From NCBI GenBank assembly GCA_951813605.1, contig OX638379.1, forward strand, positions 5,778,062 to 5,842,061: DNA of 64,000 nt, written 5' to 3'. The translations under genes and the position numbers were made by a program. This document shows positions 10,327 through 18,461 of the stretch, in pieces; the first letter of the stretch is position 1, and each line of letters opens with the position of its first letter. The stretch is from an uncultured Bryobacterales bacterium. GTDB taxonomy: Bacteria > Acidobacteriota > Terriglobia > Bryobacterales > UBA6623. The notes under the pieces are model-generated. The model was not told the DNA's origin. It was given only the letters and a program-made list of their open reading frames with translations, and made no database searches.

Positions 10327-12924
10327 ATGCAAGACGCCGGCGGACACAGCTCGCTCGGCTTGGCAGCCGGTCGGCTAATAGGTATCGGAATCTGCCTTTG
10401 GTTCCCTGTGAAGGCGCAACTCTCCCCGGGCTGCATACCGCCTCCCCCCGCACGCCAAGCCATGGCCCAAGGCCTATCCGCAGACTTGCTTAACGCCTTG
10501 GGCGCGTACTTCGCGCAGCAGTCCGAGACCTCTTGCGCGGTCGAAGCCTTCGAGCAGGCATTGAAGCTCGCTCCGGGCTCGCCGGAAACAAAGTTCAACC
10601 TAGGTCTCGCGCTGATACAGAAGGGGGATTTTTTGGCAGCGGTCGAACACCTGCGGGAGTTCAGCCGAAGCTCGCCCGACTCCTTCCAGGCGCGCATGGC
10701 TTACGGTACCGCGCTGGCCGAGGCGGGCCAGCACGAGGCTGCCGTTGAAGAGTTCGCCGCCGCCCAGGGAATCGACCCGCAATCGGTCAATGCGGCGCAG
10801 GCGCTGGCGGATGCCTTTAGAGCAGCTGGAAAGCCGGAGGCTTCCATCCCGCATCTCCAGAGAGTTGCGGAGTTGCGCCCTTACGATCTCGACATCCAGC
10901 TGAACCTCGGAGTCGCTTATGCGGAAAGCAACCTGCTCGACAAAGCGACAGAGGTGCTGGAGCACGCTGCGAGGACGCACTCGCGCGCCGCCATCGCCCA
11001 TTTCAACCTAGGAACCGTGTACGCCCGGCAGGAGCGCTACGAGAACGCCGAGGCATCGCTGAGGAGAGCCCTGGAACTCGCAACCGATCACGTGGATGCC
11101 CGCTTGGCCTTGGCGAAGGTTCTGGTCCGCCTCCATAAATACAGCGAGGCACTGGAGTCCGCGAAACGGTACATCGCGAGTCGCCCGCGTCCGTTCTCGG
11201 AATTCGACGCCAAGCACGTCGAGGGCGTAGCTCTTCGTCAGATGGGACGGTTGGAGGAAGCCGAGCGCGCATTGAGCAGAGCCAACGAGCTCAACCCGGA
11301 CCATGCGGACGTCCGCTACAACCTCGGTTTCGTCCTGATGCGGCGTGGCCACTTGCAACAGGCGAGGCAGCACCTCGAAAGGGCGAAGGAACTCAATCCG
11401 GATAATTCGGACATTCGGTTCCAGCTCGCCAATGTTCTCCGGAGGCTGCAAGAGTCGGACGCGGCGCGGCAGGAATTCGAGGAATTCGAGCGTCGCAAGA
11501 AGGGCGGTCAGCAGGTCAACGAAGCGTCCATGATGGCCAACCGCGGCAACGAAAAACTGGAGCAGGGCGACCCGGAAGGCGCCGTCGCACTGTATCAAGC
11601 AGCACTTGAGCTAGGCGGGTCCAACGCGGAAACCTACTACAACCTATCGATTGCTCTGGGCCGGCTGGGCATGCAGGAGAAGAAGAAGGAGGCCCTGGAG
11701 CGGGCGCTAGAGCTCAAGCCCGGCATGTACCAAGCGCATAACGATCTGGGGCTGCTCTACTTCGGTGCCGGGCACGTCGAAGATGCCATGGCTTCATTCG
11801 AGAAGGCGCTGACCTTGAATCCAGACTTCGCCGAAGCAGCGAACAATCTGGGCTTTCTTGTTGCGCAGCAGGGTCAATCCGATCGAGCTATGGAACTGTT
11901 TCTCAAGGCCATCGCGCTCAAGCCGAACTATGCGAGAGCGCACCTGAACCTAGGACTCGTGATGGCCGATCAGGGGCGTCTCCAAGACGCCGAGGAACGC
12001 ATCCGCACAGCCCTTGCGCTGGCCCCCGCCGACACCCAGATTCAAACCTCGCTCGGCATCGCGCTCGCCCGCCAAGGACGATTCGACGAGGCGATCGAGT
12101 CGTTTCGAGCGATCACGAAGGCCAATCCCAACTCCGCAGAAGCCCACTTGAACCTAGGTATCGCGCTCGCAGACCAATACGATTTGGAGGCGGCTCTGCA
12201 GTCGTTCACCGCAGCGACGACGCTGGCCCCGAAGTCTGCGGCGGCACATTACAACAGGGGGCGATCGCTTTACGATCTGGGCCGTCACGACGAAGCGCTT
12301 CGCGAGCTAGAGGCGGCGGTCGACTTGCCCGAGGCGATGTATCTCCTGGCGTTAATCGAGAAACAGCGAGGCAGCTCTGCGCGGTCGCGTGAATTGCTCG
12401 AGCAGGTCGTAGCCACAACTCCCGCAGATGCGGACGCGATATATCAGCTAGGGCTCAATCACCTGCAGGCAGGCGACAAGCTTGCGGCCGCTGAGCACTG
12501 GAGACGCGCCGTGGCGGCTGACCCGGACCACGGCCAGGCACTTTACAACCTAGCCCGCGCGCTCCGAGACTCCGACCCTGACGAAGCCCGAGGTTACCAA
12601 CAGCGCTTTCGAAGGCACCAAGAGCAGCGCCGGATCACCGACCGCGCCGAGACGCTGGGGAATTTCGCACTGGCATCGGCCAACGCGCGCGATTGGCCCC
12701 AGGCGATCGAGAACCTGCTCGAAGCGATAGACGTGTGTGGCGAGTGCCCGACAAGAGCGCTCCTGCACAAGAATCTCGGCTTGGTATACGCCAGGTCCGG
12801 GGACCTGGACCAAGCCGAGGCGGCGCTGCGGGCTGCATCCGAGATACTGCCGTCCGACACAGACATCGACCGTTCGCTGAGGCTGATCACGACTTACAAG
12901 CGAAGAGGATCGACCGGCCCCTAG
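10327..12924 (+). CDS. large exported TPR-repeat protein
   Basis: The product is about 865 aa from the ATG at 10327, which gives a short hydrophobic N-terminus (LGLAAGRLIGIGICLWFPVKA), probably a signal peptide. Starts at 10246 and 10294 are also possible. Almost the whole chain is tetratricopeptide repeats, about twenty, with the usual W/L-G-Y-A-F/A-P spacing (for example KFNLGLALIQKGDFLAAVEHLREF, shown in part at residues 90-115). TPRs mediate protein-protein contact; no catalytic domain is visible. Two adjacent cysteines in CGECPTR near the C-terminus stand alone. It is transcribed divergently from the TonB-dependent receptor, a common neighbourhood in Acidobacteriota, but its partner cannot be named. 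Confidence 0.88.
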   Translation: MQDAGGHSSLGLAAGRLIGIGICLWFPVKAQLSPGCIPPPPARQAMAQGLSADLLNALGAYFAQQSETSCAVEAFEQALKLAPGSPETKFNLGLALIQKGDFLAAVEHLREFSRSSPDSFQARMAYGTALAEAGQHEAAVEEFAAAQGIDPQSVNAAQALADAFRAAGKPEASIPHLQRVAELRPYDLDIQLNLGVAYAESNLLDKATEVLEHAARTHSRAAIAHFNLGTVYARQERYENAEASLRRALELATDHVDARLALAKVLVRLHKYSEALESAKRYIASRPRPFSEFDAKHVEGVALRQMGRLEEAERALSRANELNPDHADVRYNLGFVLMRRGHLQQARQHLERAKELNPDNSDIRFQLANVLRRLQESDAARQEFEEFERRKKGGQQVNEASMMANRGNEKLEQGDPEGAVALYQAALELGGSNAETYYNLSIALGRLGMQEKKKEALERALELKPGMYQAHNDLGLLYFGAGHVEDAMASFEKALTLNPDFAEAANNLGFLVAQQGQSDRAMELFLKAIALKPNYARAHLNLGLVMADQGRLQDAEERIRTALALAPADTQIQTSLGIALARQGRFDEAIESFRAITKANPNSAEAHLNLGIALADQYDLEAALQSFTAATTLAPKSAAAHYNRGRSLYDLGRHDEALRELEAAVDLPEAMYLLALIEKQRGSSARSRELLEQVVATTPADADAIYQLGLNHLQAGDKLAAAEHWRRAVAADPDHGQALYNLARALRDSDPDEARGYQQRFRRHQEQRRITDRAETLGNFALASANARDWPQAIENLLEAIDVCGECPTRALLHKNLGLVYARSGDLDQAEAALRAASEILPSDTDIDRSLRLITTYKRRGSTGP

Positions 12925-12966
12925 AGCGACGGACGCCTAGAGATGGTGGAGGCCGGGGCGCAGCGG

Positions 12967-13437
12967 CTAGGTGGACTCTCGGGTGTCGGGAACCGATGCG
13001 AAAATCTTACGCAGTCTCTCGCGCCGATACTCGAAGATCTTTCGCAAGTCCCTCCTCACCACAAGCCTGTCGGCGAGCCAGCCGCCGGGCAGTGCGTAAC
13101 TGACAAAATCCTCGGCCAGCGTCTTCCCGCCTTCCTCGCGAAATCGATGCTCGTGAATCCATATCCGGTACGGCCCTCTCCTCTGTTCGTCGACAAAGAG
13201 TCCAGGAGGGTCCCACTTCGTAATCTCGCTCTGCCACCGAATCGGCAAACCGCGCAGGCGCAGGCGATAGTCGATCTTCACGCCCTCTGCCATCCCGAGA
13301 GGTTCAGGGGTGAGTACCTCGAAGCTAAGCCATCGAGGTGTCAGCTCCTCCAAGTTGCGTGCCTCCGAGAAGAATGGGAACACTTTCCTCAAGGGCTGTG
13401 GCAGCCACACGCTGCTATGCAAGGAAAAAACCTTCAT
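12967..13437 (-). CDS. SRPBCC superfamily protein (START-like fold)
   Basis: The ATG at 13437 begins a 156-aa protein (KVFSLHSSVWLPQPLRKVFPFFSEARNLEELTP) typical of small SRPBCC proteins formerly called cell-division-inhibitor-like (COG4276). The helix-grip fold shows as the N-terminal strand, the PFFSEARNLEELTPRW segment, the IDYRLRLRGLPIRWQSEI strands and the long C-terminal helix (DLRKIFEYRRERLRKIF). These proteins bind small hydrophobic ligands; the ligand here is unknown. The longer frame up to 13593 adds a segment with no similarity to the family and is less likely. It converges with the TPR gene, stops 42 nt apart. Confidence 0.82.
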   Translation of the reverse strand: MKVFSLHSSVWLPQPLRKVFPFFSEARNLEELTPRWLSFEVLTPEPLGMAEGVKIDYRLRLRGLPIRWQSEITKWDPPGLFVDEQRRGPYRIWIHEHRFREEGGKTLAEDFVSYALPGGWLADRLVVRRDLRKIFEYRRERLRKIFASVPDTREST

Positions 13438-13898
13438 TGGAATGGCGTTGGCCGGCCGAAAGATCTGATGAGAACAGGCGCATGATCTGTCGCCCCCGGT
13501 CTTCATATTAGGACCCTTTCGGCGGACAGGCCCCACGTTGGCAAGTGCTTGCACGAGGAGCGCGACCGGATGCTCGCGCCACGCGTGGGGCATGGTGCCC
13601 TATCCGGTCGCCACGAAGACAGACCGCAAGCTTGCCGGATCGGAGCGGACCAACGACATACGCGTTCCGGTCGCGGCGGAATTCGCGTGGCGGAGTTCGC
13701 GGCTCCTTCCGGACCGACCCCACGGGTCGATCACGACCCGACATCCCCGATCGACGTGAACGCACACTTGCGCAAAATCGCTTTCGGGGCCAATTGAGTG
13801 TCGCTAGCTGAGCTCCGGCGGGAAAGGTCCGATGTCCCCACGGGCATGGGAGCGCAAGGTGGCCGAGCAGTGGCGTCTCGGTATAGAATCAAGCCGCG
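13438..13898. other. intergenic, no gene seen
   Basis: This 460-base gap has only poor overlapping frames on both strands, with arginine- and proline-rich translations that look like GC-rich shadow. The only feature supported is TAGAAT at 13884-13889, 9 nt before the next ATG, a possible -10 box. Confidence 0.5.
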
Positions 13899-16202
13899 AT
13901 GAAATCTTTCCGGGTTTCTCTTGTCCTTGCGGCGACAAGCCTGTGTGCGCAAGAGCCGATCGAGTACACCTACCGCCAGATTTACGACCAGCAGGATGGT
14001 CATCGCTTTCAGCCAACCGTCCGACAGGAATGCCGCAGCCTCGTGCTTGACGGAAAGGGCGCTGTCTACACAGTGGGAGTGCAGTCCAGCGCGACCGACC
14101 GGCTGAACGCAACTCGCCAGTTCGTCTCGCTGGGGGGCTGGCGAGGCGACCACTGGACGGGGATTGCCAAGGTCAATGAGCGGGACGGGTATGTGTACAA
14201 CCCCGCAGTGGCGTCGGAAGGCGATTCGGGGCTTTGGATTGCCTGGTCGGAATTCAACGAGATCGAGCAGGACTTCGACGTCTACGCGCGCCACTGGAAT
14301 GGCAAGGAATTCGGGTCCGTCTCCCGAGTTAGCGCCGGTCGAGGACCTGACATGCGACCTTCGGTCGCCGTGCGGAGCGACGGATCTCCGGTGATCGCTT
14401 GGGAGTCTGCCCGCAAGGGCTCAGTCAGGATCGCCCTGGCCGAGAGGCAGGATGGCGTTTGGAAAGAGCAGCTCATGACTCCCGACGAGGGCTTCAGTTT
14501 CCGCCCGAATGTCGCTATCGCCGATGACGGCACCCTCTGGCTGGCATTCGATCGCTGGGTGGATGGCGACTACGACGTGTTCGTGCGCACCGCCAGCGGC
14601 CGAAGGTGGTCCCATGAAATCGCATTCTTCGCTTCGAATGAGGACGAGCAGCGTCCGATGATCCGATTCGCCTCCGACGGCACGGCCTGGATTCACGCGT
14701 CCAAGCGCGTGTCCGGCATCCGGCAAGGAACACGTTTCGAACTGCCCGCCACAGCGCGAGACTTTGTCGCAGATCTAGAAAGCCTCGACGAGTTCCAGAT
14801 CGACAGGTCCGGCCGTTTCTGGTTCCTGCGCCAAACCGCTTCCTACACGCCGGGCAACCCGGGCTACCGAGCGGGCCGTTCCCCGGCGTCCGCTGGTGCA
14901 TGGTTTGACGGCAGCAAGCTGCGGCCGTTCACACTCGAAGTCGCGATCGGATACCGCGCACCTGTGTTCGAAGCCGACGGGTTCTGGAACTCGACCGACA
15001 TGATGGTCTACCGAAAGGTGCTAGAGCCAGTGCAGGCAAACGTCCGCGGCGAGCAGGTCAACGGCCCGCTCGGCGAGCGGAAGCCCGCGCGATCGCGAGG
15101 GGCCCGCCCGTCGCGCGAGCAACTCGAGATCGATGGCGAGACGTACACCCTCTACTACGGTGAGTTGCATACGCATCTGAGCGAGTATCCCGGGGACCGA
15201 ATTATCGAAATGTGGACTGACCGGTACTACTTGAACGCGATGGATAGCGGAGTGCTGGATTTCGGCGCTGCCTCAGACCATGACTGGCCTTCGATGACCA
15301 ACTCGAAGTACCGCGTGGAGCAATCGTACGCAAACGTGCTGTCCGACGAAGGCCGGTTTGAAGGATTTGCGAGCTACGAATGGAGCGGAGATGCCGCAGG
15401 CAGAAGGCGTTTCGGTGATCGCACTGTAGTGTTCTCTCGTCCATTTTCGACGATCTATCGCATAACCGATCCTGAGAGCGACACGCTTGAAGAGCTGCAT
15501 CGCAAGCTCGCAGGGCAAAACGCAATCGACTGGGTGCATCATGTCGGCGCTCCCTGGGGCGCTATGGACTGGTCGAAACACGACCCCGTAGCGGAGCCTG
15601 TGGTGGAAGTCACCTCGGCTCACGGCGTCTACGAAACATATGACAGGGCGCGAGCGGTCACGGACTGGCTGCGGCGGCCTCCTGTCGGAAAGACCTCGAT
15701 TCAAGACGGGCTGGGATATGGCAAGAAGTTCGGCTTCGTTGGCTCTAGCGACCGCCACGACGGAATTAGCGGTTACAACACTGGCATGTTCGGCGTCTTC
15801 GCAAAGCAACTCAGCCGCGAAGCGGTCGTCGACGCTCTAAGGGCCCGTCGCAGTTACGCCGTCCGCGGCGGAGAGCCGGTCTTGGTCGATTTTCGTGTCA
15901 ACGGTGTCTTTCAAGGAGGCGAGGTCGAATTGCTCGGTGACAAGCCGAACCTCACGGTGAGTGTCAAGGCGCAGTCCCCGGTCGAAAAGATCGAGGTCGT
16001 TCGCAACGGCAATTACGTCTACACCTACGCCCCCGGCGCTGAGACAACGCAAACGGATTTCAGTTATCGCGACACCGGCAGTCCCGGCCCAGGGACTTAT
16101 TACTACGTCCGAGTCTGGCTGAAGGGCCGCTTCCGGGAACCGGACTATCTTCGCCAGGAAATAGGAAAGTACGCCTGGAGTTCGCCCGTCTGGCTGCAAT
16201 AA
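13899..16202 (+). CDS. DUF3604 exported protein (PHP-like metal-dependent hydrolase fold)
   Basis: The 767-aa product begins with a short signal peptide (FRVSLVLAATSLCAQ). Residues 40-370 repeat a beta-propeller-like pattern (SGLWIAWSEF, SPVIAWESA, GTLWLAFDRWVDGDYDVFVR), like a BNR/sialidase-type propeller. The C-terminal half is DUF3604, related to PHP phosphoesterases, with candidate metal ligands in YYGELHTHLSEYPGD near residue 420, GAASDHDWPS near 455 and GSSDRHDGISG near 615. No substrate is known for this family. The start sits 9 nt after a -10-like TAGAAT, so the transcript may be leaderless. A longer paralogue lies at 18462, beyond an IS element. Confidence 0.86.
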   Translation: MKSFRVSLVLAATSLCAQEPIEYTYRQIYDQQDGHRFQPTVRQECRSLVLDGKGAVYTVGVQSSATDRLNATRQFVSLGGWRGDHWTGIAKVNERDGYVYNPAVASEGDSGLWIAWSEFNEIEQDFDVYARHWNGKEFGSVSRVSAGRGPDMRPSVAVRSDGSPVIAWESARKGSVRIALAERQDGVWKEQLMTPDEGFSFRPNVAIADDGTLWLAFDRWVDGDYDVFVRTASGRRWSHEIAFFASNEDEQRPMIRFASDGTAWIHASKRVSGIRQGTRFELPATARDFVADLESLDEFQIDRSGRFWFLRQTASYTPGNPGYRAGRSPASAGAWFDGSKLRPFTLEVAIGYRAPVFEADGFWNSTDMMVYRKVLEPVQANVRGEQVNGPLGERKPARSRGARPSREQLEIDGETYTLYYGELHTHLSEYPGDRIIEMWTDRYYLNAMDSGVLDFGAASDHDWPSMTNSKYRVEQSYANVLSDEGRFEGFASYEWSGDAAGRRRFGDRTVVFSRPFSTIYRITDPESDTLEELHRKLAGQNAIDWVHHVGAPWGAMDWSKHDPVAEPVVEVTSAHGVYETYDRARAVTDWLRRPPVGKTSIQDGLGYGKKFGFVGSSDRHDGISGYNTGMFGVFAKQLSREAVVDALRARRSYAVRGGEPVLVDFRVNGVFQGGEVELLGDKPNLTVSVKAQSPVEKIEVVRNGNYVYTYAPGAETTQTDFSYRDTGSPGPGTYYYVRVWLKGRFREPDYLRQEIGKYAWSSPVWLQ

Positions 16203-16366
16203 GCCGCAGGCCTAGGCTCGACCGTGATGGCTTGGGCCCGGCTCGCGGATCCGTTTGCGATGTCGGCCCCAAGACTTCGCAAGTTCCCCTCCCCCGGGCG
16301 GGCAGGCTCGTGCAAGAGCCTTCATCCGACCGGCGAGCAGGTCGCGGGCATTGGAGACGCTTTAGC

Positions 16367-16370
16367 CTAG
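16367..16370. repeat. 4-bp target duplication CTAG, left copy
   Basis: CTAG directly abuts the left inverted repeat of the IS1380 element and is repeated at 18091-18094 on the right. A 4-bp duplication fits the family. CTAG is palindromic, so it could also be counted as part of the inverted repeats. Confidence 0.6.
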
Positions 16371-16387
16371 CCCGGATTTCTCACGAG
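16371..16387 (+). repeat. left terminal inverted repeat of IS1380 element
   Basis: The 17 bases pair at 13 positions with the complement of 18074-18090. The outermost CCCG is identical in both ends, as expected for the transposase-cut tips. Confidence 0.75.
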
Positions 16388-16396
16388 GAGTAGGGT

Positions 16397-16467
16397 ATAA
16401 GGCCGTGTCATGTGGTATAATCGGTTTATTATGAACAACTTACCACGTAGCAGGACGACGGCCTTAT
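16397..16467 (+). promoter_or_regulatory. inverted repeat around transposase promoter and start codon
   Basis: ATAAGGCCGT at 16397-16406 is an exact inverted complement of ACGGCCTTAT at 16458-16467, which overlaps the transposase ATG (16466). RNA made from outside the element would carry both arms and fold, hiding the start codon. RNA from the internal promoter (-10 at 16416) would start after the left arm and stay open. IS10 and IS50 are known to use this kind of protection; it is inferred here. Confidence 0.55.
16413..16421 (+). promoter_or_regulatory. extended -10 promoter of the transposase gene
   Basis: TGG followed by a perfect TATAAT (16416-16421) forms an extended -10 element. No good -35 hexamer is seen 16-18 nt upstream, which is usual for extended -10 promoters. 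The transcript would begin near 16428, about 38 nt before the ATG. Confidence 0.6.
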
Positions 16468-17869
16468 GACGACAGAGTGTAGCACAGGACGCTTGGAGTT
16501 CGCAGGCTTGCGAAGGCAGCGTGTAGTCGGTCGGTTTGACGGCGGGGAACTGGGGTCGGATGGCGGCGGGCTGCTGCTGCGCGAGCTGGCGCTGCGGACG
16601 GGGCTGTTCCGGCGGTTGAGTGCGTGTTTCCGGGATCACCGCGACCCGCGGCGGACGCAGCATGCGCTGGAAGTGCTGCTGGCAGCGCGCGTGCTGGGGC
16701 TGGCGCTGGGCTATGAGGACCTGAACGATCACGACACGTTGCGCCAGAGCAGGCTGTGGTCATTGCTGTGCGGGGCAGCGGGCCGCGGGCGGCACCGGGC
16801 GAGCTGGGAGGGCTGGCCGCCGGGCAAGAGCACGCTGAACCGCCTGGAGCTGACGGGGGCGGCGCTGGGCCCCGGGGAACGCTACAAGAAGATCGTGGCC
16901 GACACCGCGCGGCTGGACGCCCTGCTGGTGGACCTGTTCCTGGACTGGCACGGCGCGCAGCCGGAGCGCATCGTGCTGGACGTGGACGCGACGGATGACC
17001 CGCTGCATGGCCGGCAGGAAGGCCGCTTCTTCCATGGGTACTACCGCAGCTACTGTTACTTGCCGCTGTACATCTTCTGCGGCCAGCAGCTGCTGGGGGC
17101 GCGCCTGCGGACGGCGGACCGCGACGCGGCGGAGGGCACGGTGGAGGAGCTGGAACGCATCGTGGGGCGCATCCGGAAGCGCTGGCCGGGGGTGGAGATC
17201 TGGCTGCGCGGGGACAGCGGGTTCTGCCGCGAGGAATTGCTGGCCTGGTGCGAGGCGCAGGGAGTGGAGTATGTGCTGGGAATCGCGCAGAATGCGCGCT
17301 TGAAGCGGAGCCTGGCCCCGGCGATGGAGCGCGCCCGGCAGGCATGCGAGCGGACGGGGCAGGCGGCGCGGGTGTTCCAGGACTTCCGCTACCGGACGCT
17401 GGACAGCTGGAGCCGCGAGCGGCGCCTGATCGGCAAGGCAGAGCATTTGCCGCGGGGGGCCAACCCGCGTTTCGTGGTGACGTCGCTGGGGGCCGGGCGG
17501 ATGGCGGCGCGCACGCTGTACGAGCAGGTGTACTGCGCGCGGGGCGACATGGAGAACCGCATCAAGGAACAGCAGCTGGCGCTGTTCGCGGATCGCACCT
17601 CGGCGCACACCATGCGGGCCAACCAGCTGCGCCTGTATTTCGCCTCGTTCGCTTATGCGCTGCTGGAGTTGCTGCGACGCCGGGGCCTGCGGGGCACGCG
17701 GCTGGCGCGGGCGCAATGCGGCACGATCCGCCTGAAGCTGCTCAAGATCGGCGTGCGGATCCGGGTCAGCGTGCGGGCCGTGCGGCTGTCGTTCGACGAG
17801 GGCTTCCCGGAAGCGGGCCTCTTCGGGCAGGTGCTGGCCCGTCTCCAGAGCCTGCCCCTGCGCTGCTAG
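16466..17869 (+). CDS. IS1380-family DDE transposase
   Basis: The 467-aa protein moves the element by cut-and-paste. It matches the IS1380/DDE_Tnp_1 group: N-terminal GRFDGGELGSDGGGLLLRELALR, then FRDHRDPRRTQHALEVLLAARVLGLALGYEDLNDHDTLR, where the tandem DLNDHDTLR is diagnostic. Catalytic carboxylates are likely the Asp in IVLDVDATDDPLHG (near 170), the Asp in WLRGDSGFCRE (near 250) and the Glu in GDMENRIKEQQLALF (near 370). Length is normal for the family and the frame is intact, so it is probably active. Confidence 0.95.
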   Translation: MTTECSTGRLEFAGLRRQRVVGRFDGGELGSDGGGLLLRELALRTGLFRRLSACFRDHRDPRRTQHALEVLLAARVLGLALGYEDLNDHDTLRQSRLWSLLCGAAGRGRHRASWEGWPPGKSTLNRLELTGAALGPGERYKKIVADTARLDALLVDLFLDWHGAQPERIVLDVDATDDPLHGRQEGRFFHGYYRSYCYLPLYIFCGQQLLGARLRTADRDAAEGTVEELERIVGRIRKRWPGVEIWLRGDSGFCREELLAWCEAQGVEYVLGIAQNARLKRSLAPAMERARQACERTGQAARVFQDFRYRTLDSWSRERRLIGKAEHLPRGANPRFVVTSLGAGRMAARTLYEQVYCARGDMENRIKEQQLALFADRTSAHTMRANQLRLYFASFAYALLELLRRRGLRGTRLARAQCGTIRLKLLKIGVRIRVSVRAVRLSFDEGFPEAGLFGQVLARLQSLPLRC

Positions 17870-18073
17870 CCGCGGCACTCCAGCCATCGTCTCGAGCCCC
17901 GTCGGAGGTCAGCGGGACCACTGCGTCGGCAGGCCGGGAGGCAAGACAAAACGGACCCCGGCAACCGCGGATCTGGCGACCCTTGCCCGGCCTCTGCCCG
18001 GATCCAGCACCCCACGCAACATTGCCAGGCTATCCAACCACCCCAAATGGACAAAACGCCTCCAAATCCAAAA

Positions 18074-18090
18074 CTCTTGAGAAGGTCGGG
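18074..18090 (-). repeat. right terminal inverted repeat of IS1380 element
   Basis: Partner of the left repeat at 16371-16387, with four mismatches. The direct duplicate CTAG follows at 18091-18094. Confidence 0.75.
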
Positions 18091-18094
18091 CTAG

Positions 18095-18461
18095 CTGCGC
18101 TGATCCATGGCACTCGCGTCTGTCCGGCACGAATCTGAGTTCATACGGGCCGGTCCTCCGACTGTGTCTCCGGGGATGCCAGACAGGGTGTTCGTCAGCG
18201 TGGAATTCGACCGGCCTCCCCGCCGCGCGCGGTTACGATTAAAGCCTCTTCCGCAGCCGAGCGGACCCGAAGCCTTCGGGGCATCTTGCGGAACTCCGCA
18301 CCTTCGCTGACCCCGCTCTGGACCGGTGTCGACGAGACGATGGGTTTGGGAATCGATGCGGTCTGGTCACACTCTCCGACTTGGAACGGAACTGCGAGCG
18401 TGTAAGGCGCTGCCAAGCGCGCTGGCAGGCTACGATGCTCTTTCGGAAGAAGGAACTGTCG
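18095..18461. other. intergenic between IS element and second DUF3604 gene
   Basis: No convincing gene is seen in these 367 bases. The last part carries a GAAGAAGGA ribosome site for the ATG at 18462. TACGAT at 18432-18437 is a possible -10 box for that gene. Confidence 0.45.

Larger units (their letters stand above)
16371..18090 (+). mobile_element. complete IS1380-family insertion sequence
   Basis: The element is 1720 bp. Its ends are imperfect inverted repeats, CCCGGATTTCTCACGAG at 16371-16387 and CTCTTGAGAAGGTCGGG at 18074-18090 (13 of 17 positions pair), flanked on both sides by CTAG. It holds one intact transposase gene, an extended -10 promoter and a 10-bp inverted repeat around the promoter and start codon. 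The 204 bases after the transposase stop are non-coding. Base use (runs of GCGCTG and GGGC, G or C at nearly every third position) is unlike the flanking genes, which suggests recent arrival. It sits between two DUF3604 paralogues and interrupts no visible gene. Confidence 0.85.

Noticed and set aside
13508..13765. 85-aa minus-strand frame in the gap before the first DUF3604 gene
   Set aside because: Arg/Pro-rich translation, no start signal and no family; typical shadow in GC-rich non-coding DNA.
16466..17887. Long antisense frames within the transposase gene
   Set aside because: Caused by extreme GC at third positions; no family match.
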